Positions 42,297 to 51,292 of a stretch of DNA of 64,000 nt are shown piece after piece (within the stretch, counting starts at the first letter, position 1; the number at the start of each line of letters is the position of its first letter). A model generated the notes under the pieces. It had not been told where the DNA came from. It made no database searches and saw nothing but the letters and a program-made list of their open reading frames with translations. The stretch is taken from positions 62,001 to 126,000 of the forward strand of contig NZ_QRDZ01000015.1 of assembly GCF_003386235.1 (NCBI RefSeq), given 5' to 3'. The position numbers were made by a program, and so were the translations under genes. This stretch comes from Cohnella phaseoli. Its GTDB lineage: Bacteria; Bacillota; Bacilli; Paenibacillales; Paenibacillaceae.

Positions 42297-42368
42297 ATGA
42301 AAACGAAACAAGAGATTACGGCGCAAATCAAGCGAAAGCGGGTTGAAAGCAAATGGCGCATTCCATAG
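42297..42368 (+). CDS. 23-codon ORF overlapping the start of the YkoP-like gene
   Basis: ATG 42297 has a good GGGAGG six bases upstream. The peptide is basic and hydrophilic (MKTKQEITAQIKRKRVESK then WRIP). It ends 16 bases inside the next gene, in another frame, so it could be a leader peptide that couples translation, or the original 5' end of that gene before a frameshift. Confidence 0.35.
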   Translation: MKTKQEITAQIKRKRVESKWRIP

Positions 42369-43087
42369 CAAAAACGGACAACGCCCCATGTGTGGGCTCT
42401 ATCGGAACAGGAACGTTATCGGGTTATCAAGCTTCAGGAAAGCTGCGGCAAAAAGTATGGATGCTCTGGGAGAGGGCGATGGCCCGTCTGATGGCGATGA
42501 CGAGCGACTATACGCTCGAAGCCGGCATGTGCAAGCTGTTGGTTAAAAAGCATAAAGGAGCGGCGTTCGTCTGCGAGGACGGCACGCGAATCGAGAAAGG
42601 AGACCGGGTCGGCGAGCTCCATCTGAACAATCGGCTCGTATTGGAGCTGACCGGGGAGCATGGGGCGGACCGGGCCGCGCTTCGGACGGCTCGACTTGTC
42701 CGGTCATCGCTCAGGGAGCTTGGCGAAGCGCTTGAGCGCAGGCCGGAGCTGGGCAACGTCAAGGCGCTGGTCGGCGTGACGCTGCTGCACCGAGGTTTGA
42801 CGCACGGTCTTGGCTTCGAACAGAGACCGCTTCCTTCGAAGCTGTTCGAGCGAGCGACTGCTGCGTACTTAAAGCTGCTGCTGCGCTTCCTTCACCCGGA
42901 GGGCCTGAATCGGAGCGGGCGAAGCAGGGAGAAGCTGACACCGGTTATGCTTGTCTGCACGCGCGCTAACCTGCTCGCTAAATTCCCGAAACGGGAAGAG
43001 GCGCACGAGTTGCAGGGGACGTCAGACCGATTCTTTATAAAATCTTCAGATTGTTCTCCGGCCGATCCTTATATTTCTGCTTTATGA
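42353..43087 (+). CDS. YkoP-like protein
   Basis: 244 residues. The region LWERAMARLMAMTSDYTLEAGMCKL...GTRIEKGDRVGELHLNN (about 38-92) resembles the YkoP domain found alone or beside polysaccharide deacetylases in Bacillales. Function unknown. The annotated ATG 42353 lacks a proper SD; the first 36 residues look unlike the family, so translation may start at ATG 42461 or be coupled to the short ORF above. The PAP2 gene follows after 36 bp. Confidence 0.6.
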   Translation: MAHSIAKTDNAPCVGSIGTGTLSGYQASGKLRQKVWMLWERAMARLMAMTSDYTLEAGMCKLLVKKHKGAAFVCEDGTRIEKGDRVGELHLNNRLVLELTGEHGADRAALRTARLVRSSLRELGEALERRPELGNVKALVGVTLLHRGLTHGLGFEQRPLPSKLFERATAAYLKLLLRFLHPEGLNRSGRSREKLTPVMLVCTRANLLAKFPKREEAHELQGTSDRFFIKSSDCSPADPYISAL

Positions 43088-43123
43088 TCGGAGCATTCCA
43101 TCTTTTGAAGGAGGAAATGTCCG

Positions 43124-43810
43124 ATGACCCCGAATTATTCCGATTCGGCCGACACGACGGCCGAACGCGGAAAGAAGGCTTGGAAGCCGCTACTCGCTCT
43201 ACTGGCCATTCCCGCAATCAATGTTTTGTATGTGCTGCAAAATCGTCCGAACGATAGCGCGCAGTCGCTCGTAACCGAAGTCGACCGAATGACGCCGCTT
43301 ATTCCGGCGTTTGCACTGCCCTATGTGCTATGGTATCCGTTTTTGCTGCTTGTCTTTGTGTTGATTTTGCGAAAAGACAAGCAGGAATATTACCGCACGC
43401 TGCTGGCGATGTGTCTCGGGCTGCTGCTGTCCAATCTCGTATTTCTATTCTTCCAGACGACCGTACCGCGTCCCGATGTGGCGGCGGACGGGGTGTTCAA
43501 TCGCTTGATTCAGTTCGTATACGCGAACGATCAGCCGTATAACTGTTTTCCAAGCGTACATGTGATGACCAGTGCGCTGATGATTTACGGATCTCGGGTG
43601 TTGGGCTGGGGGACGAAAATTCCGCTCGCGATTTTCGGAGCCTCCATCATTGCTTCAACGCTGTTTATCAAGCAGCATGTTCTGGCGGATGTCCTGGGAG
43701 GACTTCTGGCCGCCAAGCTTGTGTTCTGGCTTGCGGGCGAGCTGATGCCAATGCTGCTGAAAACAGCCCGCGAGAAGCTCTCCAACGAAAGGAGCGTTTC
43801 TCGAACATGA
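43124..43810 (+). CDS. PAP2-type phosphatase
   Basis: 228 residues, six membrane helices. Motifs of type 2 phosphatidic acid phosphatases: VPRP near 127, CFPSVHVM near 147 and KQHVLADVLGG near 190 (His and Asp). The first motif (K-x6-RP) is incomplete: no Lys at the usual place. Substrates are lipid phosphates such as undecaprenyl or phosphatidylglycerol phosphate. SD AAGGAGGAA before ATG 43124. Overlaps the methyltransferase gene by 4 bp. Confidence 0.82.
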   Translation: MTPNYSDSADTTAERGKKAWKPLLALLAIPAINVLYVLQNRPNDSAQSLVTEVDRMTPLIPAFALPYVLWYPFLLLVFVLILRKDKQEYYRTLLAMCLGLLLSNLVFLFFQTTVPRPDVAADGVFNRLIQFVYANDQPYNCFPSVHVMTSALMIYGSRVLGWGTKIPLAIFGASIIASTLFIKQHVLADVLGGLLAAKLVFWLAGELMPMLLKTAREKLSNERSVSRT

Positions 43811-44421
43811 TGAGCGAAGAAGCGCGATTGTTTTTGCGCAAGTTTATGAGTCGGCCGAAGCAAATCGGCAGCATCGTGCCAAGCTCGGTATTTCTCGCCC
43901 AATGTATGGTCGAAGCCGTGCCGTGGACTTCCGTTGGTGCGGTTGCAGAGCTTGGTTCGGGCACAGGCGCCGTAACGAGAGAGATTGCGAAACGGGTGCG
44001 ACCGGATACGCAGGTATATTTGTTCGAGATGGATTCGCGAATGCGAAGTCGGCTGGCCGACAAATATCCGCGCTTCACGCGGGCCGCCAATGCGGCAAAT
44101 CTGCTGCGCGTAATGGAGCGCAACGGCACGCAGCAGCTCGACTGTATTGTCAGCTGTTTGCCCTTCTTCAATTTTCCCGCAAGCTTACGAGACGAGTTGA
44201 TGCGTCAGGTGATTGAGGCGCTCAAGCCGGGCGGCCTGTTTATCGCTTTCCAGTACTCCCTTCAGATGAAGAAGCGATTATCTCACTACTTCAAACTTGA
44301 AACGATCAAATTTGTTCCCTGGAACATGCCGCCGGCCTTCGTGTACGTTTGCAGGAAAGAGGAAGCTTCGAGATTCGACGATTTGCCGCTTTCCACTGCT
44401 GCCGTTTCCGTTTTACAATAA
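43807..44421 (+). CDS. class I SAM methyltransferase, phospholipid N-methyltransferase-like
   Basis: 204 residues. SAM-binding motif I is VAELGSGTGAVTREIA near residue 47. The N-terminus (LFLRKFMSRPKQIGSIVPSSVFLAQCMVEAV) resembles PmtA-type enzymes that methylate phosphatidylethanolamine; the alternative is an rRNA adenine dimethylase relative. Start ATG overlaps the PAP2 stop (ATGA). Coupled translation with a lipid phosphatase supports a lipid substrate. Confidence 0.7.
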   Translation: MMSEEARLFLRKFMSRPKQIGSIVPSSVFLAQCMVEAVPWTSVGAVAELGSGTGAVTREIAKRVRPDTQVYLFEMDSRMRSRLADKYPRFTRAANAANLLRVMERNGTQQLDCIVSCLPFFNFPASLRDELMRQVIEALKPGGLFIAFQYSLQMKKRLSHYFKLETIKFVPWNMPPAFVYVCRKEEASRFDDLPLSTAAVSVLQ

Positions 44422-44459
44422 AAGGAGAAAACAGTCGGTACGAAGGAGAACAGCGGAAG

Positions 44460-45152
44460 ATGCCACCGAAAACCGTATTGGTCGTCGATGACGAAGCGGA
44501 AATTCGCGATGTTATTCATGTGTTTTTACGCAATGAAGGATTTAGGGTGTTGGAGGCCAAGCACGGGCTTGAAGCTCTGGAAAGGCTGGAGAGCGAGAAG
44601 GTCGATCTGGTGGTGCTTGATGTAATGATGCCGGAGCTCGACGGTATTCGGACTTGCATGAAAATTCGCGAAATCTCCGGCATACCGATCATTATGCTGT
44701 CGGCCAAACAGGAGGAGATCGACAAAATTACCGGTCTGTCTATCGGCGCCGACGATTACGTCGCCAAGCCGTTCAGTCCGCTGGAGCTGCTCGCAAGAGT
44801 GAAAGCGCAGCTTCGCCGTTCCGGAATGGCTGTGCCGAAGGAGGATACCTCCGATGCGATCTATGTGAACGATTTGGTCGTCGACATCGCGCACCACCGC
44901 GTTACCGTCAAAGGCAGGGAGGTCTCGCTGACCCCGCTTGAATTTGCCATTTTGGAGCTATTGGCGAGCCATAAGGGCCAGGTGTTCCATGCAGATAAAA
45001 TTTACGAGAAGGTGTGGAAGGAGCCGACCGGATATTCGGACAACACCGTGATGGTTCATATCCGCAACCTGCGAGAGAAGATCGAGGACAATCCGCGCGA
45101 GCCCCGCTATGTCAAAACGGTGTGGGGGGTCGGCTACAAAGTTGAAAAATAA
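44460..45152 (+). CDS. OmpR-family response regulator
   Basis: 230 residues. Receiver domain with acidic pocket VDDEAE, phospho-Asp in VLDVMMPELDG and Lys in AKPFSP; C-terminal winged helix ending YVKTVWGVGYK. Close to VanR-type regulators. AAGGAG lies before ATG 44460. The downstream kinase gene starts within its last codons. Confidence 0.9.
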   Translation: MPPKTVLVVDDEAEIRDVIHVFLRNEGFRVLEAKHGLEALERLESEKVDLVVLDVMMPELDGIRTCMKIREISGIPIIMLSAKQEEIDKITGLSIGADDYVAKPFSPLELLARVKAQLRRSGMAVPKEDTSDAIYVNDLVVDIAHHRVTVKGREVSLTPLEFAILELLASHKGQVFHADKIYEKVWKEPTGYSDNTVMVHIRNLREKIEDNPREPRYVKTVWGVGYKVEK

Positions 45153-46203
45153 CTGGCTATCCGTCCTATCCGGCCGCAGAAGCATCCGTTTTCGAATGCT
45201 CTGGACGTTCGTCGCCAGCCTGAGTGCCGGGATGGGCGCTTCCATCGCGATTCCGACCGGAATGATTTTCGGAGTTCCCGCCTCCGTGCTTGCTTTTTTC
45301 GTTTCCTTCGCCGCCGTTTTTTTCTGGCTCACCCGGTCGACGATTGCACATCTGCGCATGCTGTCCGAAGGGCTTGGCCGCATCGCCGGGGGAAATCTGG
45401 CCTATCGCATCCCGGCAGGCAGACAGGATGAGCTGGGAGTCGTCGCCGAGCATATCAACGTCATGGCCGGGCAGCTGGAGCAGTTGATCGAGAAGGAACG
45501 ACAGGCGGAGAAGGCGAAAATGGAGCTCATCACAGGAGTATCCCACGATCTGAGAACGCCTCTGACAAGCTTGATCGGATACCTGGAGCTGCTAAAGGGG
45601 AAGGCGTTCCGGGATGAAGGAGAGTACGATCGATTTGTCGGCAATACGCATAGCAAAGCTTTGCAGCTGAAAGATCTGATCGATGAGCTGTTCGAGTACG
45701 CGCGGCTGGTTCAGGGTCCGGGGGCGGAAATGCGGATCGTCGATTTGCGGAAAATGCTGAACCAGCTGCTTGTCGAAATCGAACCGCTTGCCCGCAGCAG
45801 CGGGCTTTCCGTCATTGCGGAGCTTCCGGAAGCTCCGCTGTTTGTTCGACTTGATCCGGAGCAAGTTCGCAGAGCGGTTGATAATTTGCTGACGAATGCG
45901 CTGAAATTTTCGTTACAGCCGGGGACCATCGCCGTTTCGTTGACGCAAACGGCAGGGAGAGCCGTCATCTCCGTCGAGAACGAGGGAGAGCCGATTACGA
46001 AGGAGCAGGAGGCGCGGTTGTTCGAACGATTTTACAAAACGGACGAATCAAGAACGAACCGCAGCGGCATTCCGGGCGGCGCCGGATTGGGGCTGGCGAT
46101 CGTGCGCGGCATCGCCGAGCTTCACGGCGGCCGCGCGACGGTCGTGCACGAGAACGGACGCTTCAGGTTTTCGGTCGAATTGCCCCATGAAGCCGCCAAA
46201 TAA
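45142..46203 (+). CDS. sensor histidine kinase with two adjacent membrane helices
   Basis: About 353 residues. Two membrane helices (near 19-40 and 44-64) with almost no loop between them, so it belongs to the intramembrane-sensing type; then HAMP, the phospho-acceptor box SHDLRTPLTSLIGYLELL, N box VDNLLTNALKFS and G boxes GGAGLGLAIV. Pairs with the regulator upstream. TTG 45142 starts inside the regulator gene after GGGGGGT. Its last 41 bp overlap the convergent protease gene. Confidence 0.88.
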   Translation: MKNNWLSVLSGRRSIRFRMLWTFVASLSAGMGASIAIPTGMIFGVPASVLAFFVSFAAVFFWLTRSTIAHLRMLSEGLGRIAGGNLAYRIPAGRQDELGVVAEHINVMAGQLEQLIEKERQAEKAKMELITGVSHDLRTPLTSLIGYLELLKGKAFRDEGEYDRFVGNTHSKALQLKDLIDELFEYARLVQGPGAEMRIVDLRKMLNQLLVEIEPLARSSGLSVIAELPEAPLFVRLDPEQVRRAVDNLLTNALKFSLQPGTIAVSLTQTAGRAVISVENEGEPITKEQEARLFERFYKTDESRTNRSGIPGGAGLGLAIVRGIAELHGGRATVVHENGRFRFSVELPHEAAK

Positions 46204-47863
46204 CGATGCCGACGAGGCCGGGAAAGATTAAGCTGAACACGCCTCCGGCGAAATCGCCCGGCAAGCCGTCGAACATCATCTGCATCCCCATTAAGATCGC
46301 ATCAAGCGTCACATGGGCGAAAATGACGGTCATCAAGCCAAAGCGAAGCATAAACCAGCCGAACAGGAAGGAAAGCAGCACAAGCTCGATAACGCGCGTG
46401 TAAACCGGATAAACCGCATAGCCGACATGACCCAGCGCCCAGAACAATCCCGGCGGCACGATGGCGAGCGTCGTCAGAACGACTACCGTTCTTTTCGAAG
46501 GCTCGCCGCCCTTCAGCTTACGCGCGAGACCGACGAACCAGCTGCGAAAAACGCCGATCCCGAACAGCCGGCTCTGCAGTTCCTCCGAGATGCCCGCGCA
46601 CCAAGCCATCAGCGGCAGCAGCAGAGGAATGGTCATATTGTACATCGATTGCGTCGCATCGCTCGAAGCGAAAGCTCCCAAGCTTTTTTCCAACAGAAGC
46701 AGAATGACGGATTGGGCGCCCAGTAAAATAAAGGCGAGGAAATAGCCTTCTTTCATGCTCTTCAGCACGGCTTCCCCGTATCCGGATTCTCGCCATCTCG
46801 GCCAGAGCGACCGGCCCATTGATTTCCACAGGCCATCGCCGCCCACAGCCGAGAAATAAGTAAGCAGAGCCATTGCCGCATAGGTAACGAGACTGACCGT
46901 CACACTGACGGTATCCCCCCCGCGGATTCCCGCCTCCCACGTTCCCGCTCTCAGGCCCGGAATCATATTATAAGTCAGTCCAGCATACAGCGCGAAAAAG
47001 ACGAGCGCCAGAAAAATGCCTCGGCGGTAGGAAGAGTGTCCTCCGTGGGTACCCGTATAGATAATCGCCAGAATGAACAGCAGCACTTGGGGCAAAATGA
47101 AGCCGAATACGGACAGCATTGAGGCCCATTTTTCCTGATTGTCCATATAATCGATAAACGATTTCGGCAGCTCGACCCGGTAAGCGACGGTGCCGCCCTG
47201 CCAGCTTGCGGAGGAGGTCGAACCGACGGTAGAAGGAGAGTCGACTTGAAGCAGCAGCTTCGCTTCTCCAATGTTGTCTTGCCGGGAAGCGTACTCGAAG
47301 CCGCCGCTGGCGAGACGAACGCCAGTCCATTCCCAATCGCCTGAACGAATGCCGAATGAGGAGGCGTATTGAAGCGCGTTGGCCGCTTGATCGGCCGTCG
47401 CCTTCTCCTCCGATGCCGGTCCGTCTCCATCGCGGCCGGAGGACTCTTCGACATGGCGCCAAGCGACCAGATCGCCCGATTCCATATGGAGCGAGACGGC
47501 CAAAGAGCCCGACGTGCCGTTCACGTAAAGCTCCACGACGTAGACGTCGGTCGGAGTCGCTGCGGCCCATAGCTTATCGTATTCGCCCGTCAACGCTTGC
47601 TTGGACAAGTAGCCGTTCGTCCGGCTATCGGTCATATGCGTTACCGTCGTTTTGTTAATATCCGAGGCTGCCACGCCGAATTTGTCGGCGGCCCAAACGA
47701 TCGCCCGCTGCTCCGCTTCGGCTCTTGTCAGCACGGTGGAAGTATTCATGGAGAACAATTGCCCCGATATGGGGAACACTTGTATCAGTAAAAAAAACGC
47801 TAGCCCGATCGCGGCCGTCCAAACCCAACGTTTGTCCAGCGGAAGCGGTCGATTTTCGATCAT
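46163..47863 (-). CDS. CPBP-family intramembrane metalloprotease with large extracytoplasmic domain
   Basis: 566 residues. One N-terminal helix, an extracytoplasmic region of about 230 residues (TRAEAEQRAIVWAADKFGV... with PepSY-like pattern), then about eight helices. The C-terminal CPBP site is complete: SEELQSRLFG (Glu-Glu-x3-Arg), FWALGHVGY and FAHVTLDAIL. CPBP members act as proteases or as immunity/anchor factors. Convergent with the histidine kinase and overlapping it by 41 bp. ATG 47863 has GGAGAG upstream. Confidence 0.82.
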   Translation of the reverse strand: MIENRPLPLDKRWVWTAAIGLAFFLLIQVFPISGQLFSMNTSTVLTRAEAEQRAIVWAADKFGVAASDINKTTVTHMTDSRTNGYLSKQALTGEYDKLWAAATPTDVYVVELYVNGTSGSLAVSLHMESGDLVAWRHVEESSGRDGDGPASEEKATADQAANALQYASSFGIRSGDWEWTGVRLASGGFEYASRQDNIGEAKLLLQVDSPSTVGSTSSASWQGGTVAYRVELPKSFIDYMDNQEKWASMLSVFGFILPQVLLFILAIIYTGTHGGHSSYRRGIFLALVFFALYAGLTYNMIPGLRAGTWEAGIRGGDTVSVTVSLVTYAAMALLTYFSAVGGDGLWKSMGRSLWPRWRESGYGEAVLKSMKEGYFLAFILLGAQSVILLLLEKSLGAFASSDATQSMYNMTIPLLLPLMAWCAGISEELQSRLFGIGVFRSWFVGLARKLKGGEPSKRTVVVLTTLAIVPPGLFWALGHVGYAVYPVYTRVIELVLLSFLFGWFMLRFGLMTVIFAHVTLDAILMGMQMMFDGLPGDFAGGVFSLIFPGLVGIVIWRLHGAIRPKT

Positions 47864-48066
47864 ACGGCTTCTCTCCTCGCCTGCAAAAATTTCAAGTAAA
47901 CGGATACAGTGGCTTCGCGCTTCGCTTCACCGTTTTTTTCATTAAGTATCTCGCATTTTCAGCGAAAATGAAAGCAAACGAAGCGATAATGACTGTCCGA
48001 TGCCAAATCCCCCGGAGAATTATGCATACAACCGCTTAAACGAGCCGGATTGCCCCCTTTTTGACG

Positions 48067-48095
48067 TTGTTCCTCCGCGGGGTAAGGACTATAAT
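48067..48095 (+). promoter_or_regulatory. promoter of the riboswitch-ktr transcript
   Basis: TTGTTC (48067-48072), 17 bp, TATAAT (48090-48095). The region 47864-48060 between the divergent genes has no recognisable gene. Confidence 0.7.
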
Positions 48096-48107
48096 TCGAT
48101 GGTACGT

Positions 48108-48290
48108 CTTTTTACGATAGAACGGCCGAGTTTCTGCTTGCAGAAAACGGGGGAACCAACGGATGGCGTGTACAACCACTATTGTATTCGAACATCCCGG
48201 GGTGAATTCCATCGCGATCGACGCGGAAGGATAGGGCAGCCTGTTCGAGCCCGAACCCGACAGCTAACCTCGTAGGCGTTATACGAACAG
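48108..48290 (+). promoter_or_regulatory. cyclic di-AMP (ydaO/yuaA) riboswitch
   Basis: Conserved blocks of this class appear in order: GGCCGAGTTT (48124-48133), ACGGGGGAACCA (48147-48158), GGGGTGAATTCC (48199-48210), AGGGCAGC (48233-48240), and CGAACCCGACAGCTAACCTC (48252-48271) then GTAGGC. The RNA binds c-di-AMP and then favours termination. An intrinsic terminator follows and the first gene is a Ktr potassium channel, a classic target. Confidence 0.92.
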
Positions 48291-48307
48291 GAATCGCGTG
48301 CAGTGTA

Positions 48308-48333
48308 GGCACTGGGGTTCCAGTGCTTTTTTT
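48308..48333 (+). terminator. riboswitch expression-platform terminator
   Basis: GCACTGG (48309-48315), GGTT loop, CCAGTGC (48320-48326), seven T; 28 bp before the ktrB start. Confidence 0.9.
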
Positions 48334-48360
48334 GTTTGCGTAAAAAAGCAGTCGAGGTGG

Positions 48361-49710
48361 ATGAATTTGTTCAAAAAAGCAGCGAGATGGCTATATGCCT
48401 CTCCTCCGAGAACTTTGCTGCTCGGATTTTCTTTCATTATATTGACGGGAGCCGTACTGCTAATGCTACCGATCGCATCGGTGAGCCGGGAACCGACTTC
48501 CTTCGTGGACGCCTTGTTCACCGCAACCTCGGCTACCTGCGTGACCGGCCTTGTGCTGTTTGATACGGGCTCCTATTTTTCGACGTTCGGCCATTGGGTC
48601 ATCCTGCTGCTGATTCAGATCGGCGGTATCGGCTTTATGACGATGGCCACGTTGTTTGCGCTCATGTTGCGCCGGCGGATTTCCCTTAAGGAAAGGCTGA
48701 TATTGCAGGAATCGCTGAACCAAGGCAGCATAGAGGGACTTGTCCGGCTCGTACGCAAAGTCATCTTTTACGCTTTGGCGCTGGAGCTGGCCGGAGCGGT
48801 ACTGTATACGATCCGCTTCGCGATCGATATGCCTCTAGGGAAGGCGATCTACCACGGCGTATTTCATGCGATCTCAATTTTCAACAATGCGGGCTTCGAT
48901 CTGACCGGAACCGGAAGCAGCTTTATCGGATACGCCGAGGACTTCTACCTCAACGCCGTCTCGATGGCGCTAATCGTCCTTGGAGGGTTCGGCTTTATCG
49001 TGCTGGCCGACTTGTTCGACTTCCGGAAAAAGCGTAAATTTTCGTTGCATACAAAAGTGGTGCTGAGCGTCTCCGCAGCTCTGATTGTCGTCGGGGCGCT
49101 GGTCATTTTCATTTTCGAATTTACCAACTCGCGCACGATTGGTGACGAGCATTTCGCGCACAAGGCGCTGTCCGCCTTTTTCCAGTCGGTCACGACTCGC
49201 TCGGGCGGCGTAGCCACCGTCGACGTGGCGGAGCTTCGCCAAGCGACGCAATTTTTTATGATTATTCTGATGTTTATAGGCGCTTCTCCAGGCTCGACGG
49301 GCGGAGGCATCAAAACGACGACGTTCGCCGTGCTGGTCGGAGCGGTGCTGGCGATGATGCGGGGCAAGGAGGATGTCGTGCTGTTTCGGCTGCGGCTTGC
49401 TCAAGAGAGGGTGTACAAAGCGATTACCGTCACGCTCTTCTGTATCGGAATCGTGCTCGCGGGAACGATGGTGCTGGCTACGACCGAGGATGCCAGTTTC
49501 CTGAAAATATTGTTCGAAGCGACTTCCGCTTTCGGCACGGTCGGGTTGTCTATGGGCTTGACCGGACATTTGAGCTTGGCGGGCAAGCTGACGATTATTG
49601 TTCTGATGTTTATCGGCCGCTTGGGGCCGCTCACGCTGACCTACGCATTGGGGCCTAAGCAGGGACGGGCGCTTTACCGTTACGCGGAAGGTAAAATTAT
49701 CATCGGGTAG
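48361..49710 (+). CDS. ktrB: potassium uptake channel subunit KtrB
   Basis: 449 residues with four M1-P-M2 repeats of the Trk/Ktr family. The four selectivity loops are seen in TSATCVTGL, FNNAGFDL, TTRSGGVA and SAFGTVGL. It forms the membrane channel for potassium. ATG 48361 is only three bases after GAGG, so TTG 48367 (nine bases after it) is a possible start. Controlled by the c-di-AMP riboswitch upstream and paired with ktrA 13 bp downstream. Confidence 0.92.
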   Translation: MNLFKKAARWLYASPPRTLLLGFSFIILTGAVLLMLPIASVSREPTSFVDALFTATSATCVTGLVLFDTGSYFSTFGHWVILLLIQIGGIGFMTMATLFALMLRRRISLKERLILQESLNQGSIEGLVRLVRKVIFYALALELAGAVLYTIRFAIDMPLGKAIYHGVFHAISIFNNAGFDLTGTGSSFIGYAEDFYLNAVSMALIVLGGFGFIVLADLFDFRKKRKFSLHTKVVLSVSAALIVVGALVIFIFEFTNSRTIGDEHFAHKALSAFFQSVTTRSGGVATVDVAELRQATQFFMIILMFIGASPGSTGGGIKTTTFAVLVGAVLAMMRGKEDVVLFRLRLAQERVYKAITVTLFCIGIVLAGTMVLATTEDASFLKILFEATSAFGTVGLSMGLTGHLSLAGKLTIIVLMFIGRLGPLTLTYALGPKQGRALYRYAEGKIIIG

Positions 49711-49723
49711 AGGACGGAAAAGG

Positions 49724-50392
49724 ATGAAATTAAATCAGTTCGTCATTATCGGTCTAGGACGATTCGGCTCCAATCTCGGCCGGGAATTGGTCAGATTGGG
49801 CTATGAGGTTCTCGGCGTCGATCGGGACGAGGAAAAGGTGCAGGAGCTGTCCAACGTTCTGACGCATACGATCGTAGCCGATGCGACGGAGGAGGAGGTT
49901 CTGCGCTCGGTGGGCGCCCGCAATTTCGATTGCGGGGTCGTAGCGATCGGCGACGATATCCAGGCCAGCATTTTGGCGACGATTCTGCTTAAGGAACTGG
50001 GCGTAAAGAAGGTTGTGGCCAAGGCGGTATCCGACCTGCACGGCCGAGTGCTGGAAAGAATGGGCGTCGATCGGATCATCTACCCGGAGCGGGATATGGG
50101 CGTTCGCGTTGCGCATCAGCTCGTCTCCCCCAACCTGCTCGATTATATCGAGTTGTCCAAAAAATATACGATCGCGGAGTTGGCCGTGCCGCAATGCTGG
50201 TCGGGCAAATCGCTGGAGGACGTCGACCTGCGCGGCAAATTCGGCTGCAGCATCGTGGCCATCAACAAGCCGCAAGGCATGATTATCGCTCCGGCGGCCA
50301 AGGACGTATTGTCGACGGAGGATGTTATGGTGGTGATCGGCACGAACGATCAAATCGAGCAATGTCAGGAGTCGTTCGATTCCGGTGAATGA
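49724..50392 (+). CDS. ktrA: potassium channel regulatory subunit KtrA (RCK)
   Basis: 222 residues: RCK_N Rossmann domain with GLGRFGSNLGREL near residue 10, then RCK_C (about 135-220), the part that binds c-di-AMP in known homologues. Together with the riboswitch this gives two levels of control by the same nucleotide. The stop overlaps the open frame of the next gene. Confidence 0.92.
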   Translation: MKLNQFVIIGLGRFGSNLGRELVRLGYEVLGVDRDEEKVQELSNVLTHTIVADATEEEVLRSVGARNFDCGVVAIGDDIQASILATILLKELGVKKVVAKAVSDLHGRVLERMGVDRIIYPERDMGVRVAHQLVSPNLLDYIELSKKYTIAELAVPQCWSGKSLEDVDLRGKFGCSIVAINKPQGMIIAPAAKDVLSTEDVMVVIGTNDQIEQCQESFDSGE

Positions 50393-50450
50393 AAACCATC
50401 CCGTTCGCTCAGGCTATTGGTATGACGAGCGGGATGGGGAGGTAGGGGCG

Positions 50451-51227
50451 ATGAGGAAGGCGCGCCTTGGAAAAGCGGTGATGGCGTTAGTGTGCGCCGT
50501 CGCCTTTTTAACGTTGTGGGACGGATATATGCCGGCTCGCGCCGAGCAAACGAAACCGAGCGGCGCCCATTGGACCGAATGGGAACGGAAATACGAGGGC
50601 GTATTTGTGCTGTCCGCTTCGCGCGAATCCCGCAAGGTCGCGCTGACGTTCGACGATGTGCCCGGCGATCGTTATACTTCGCAGGTGCTGGATGTTTTGA
50701 AGCGCAAACGCGTACGCGCCAGCTTCTTTGTCGTAGGCACCCGCGCGCGCAAATTTCCCGAGCTGGTCAGACGGATTCACCGGGAAGGCCACGATATCGG
50801 CAATCACTCTTACAATCACCCCGATTTCTCGAAGCTGCCGCTTAGAAAGGTGCAGGAGCAAGTGTTAAGAGCGGAAGCGGCGATCGCCGACGCCGTCGGC
50901 TTCAAGCCGCGGCTCGTTCGTCCGCCGTATGGGGAAATCGTGCCGAAACAGCTGGAATGGGCCAAGAGGCGCGGCTATACGGTCGTTAATTGGGACGTCG
51001 ATTCGTCGGACTGGCGGCAGCTCAGCGCGAACCAGGTGTTTCGGAACGTGACCCGCTCGGTCAGGCCCGGCTCCGTCGTGCTGATGCACGCAGGCGGAGG
51101 AAATGGACAGCGGCTGGCCGGCACGGTCGAAGCGCTCCCGAGAATTATCGACTGGCTGCGCGAGCACGATTACGAGCCGGTTGCGCTGACCGAGCTGCTT
51201 CGTCTGCCGGAGAAGCGGGGGCGTTAA
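50451..51227 (+). CDS. secreted polysaccharide deacetylase (NodB domain)
   Basis: 258 residues. Signal peptide with ARA-E cleavage context near residue 32, then a NodB fold with VALTFDDVPG (Asp pair), GNHSYNHPDFSKL (zinc His pair) and RPPYGE. Removes acetyl groups from peptidoglycan or another N-acetylated glycan. ATG 50451 after GGGGAGG is chosen; a GTG at 50385 would add 22 residues without an SD. Follows ktrA on the same strand but is probably functionally independent. Confidence 0.88.
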   Translation: MRKARLGKAVMALVCAVAFLTLWDGYMPARAEQTKPSGAHWTEWERKYEGVFVLSASRESRKVALTFDDVPGDRYTSQVLDVLKRKRVRASFFVVGTRARKFPELVRRIHREGHDIGNHSYNHPDFSKLPLRKVQEQVLRAEAAIADAVGFKPRLVRPPYGEIVPKQLEWAKRRGYTVVNWDVDSSDWRQLSANQVFRNVTRSVRPGSVVLMHAGGGNGQRLAGTVEALPRIIDWLREHDYEPVALTELLRLPEKRGR

Positions 51228-51292
51228 CGAAAATTCGGCGAGTAGGCTTCCTGTGATGCAGCGCAATCAAAGCCGTCCGTTCTAACCTCGCT

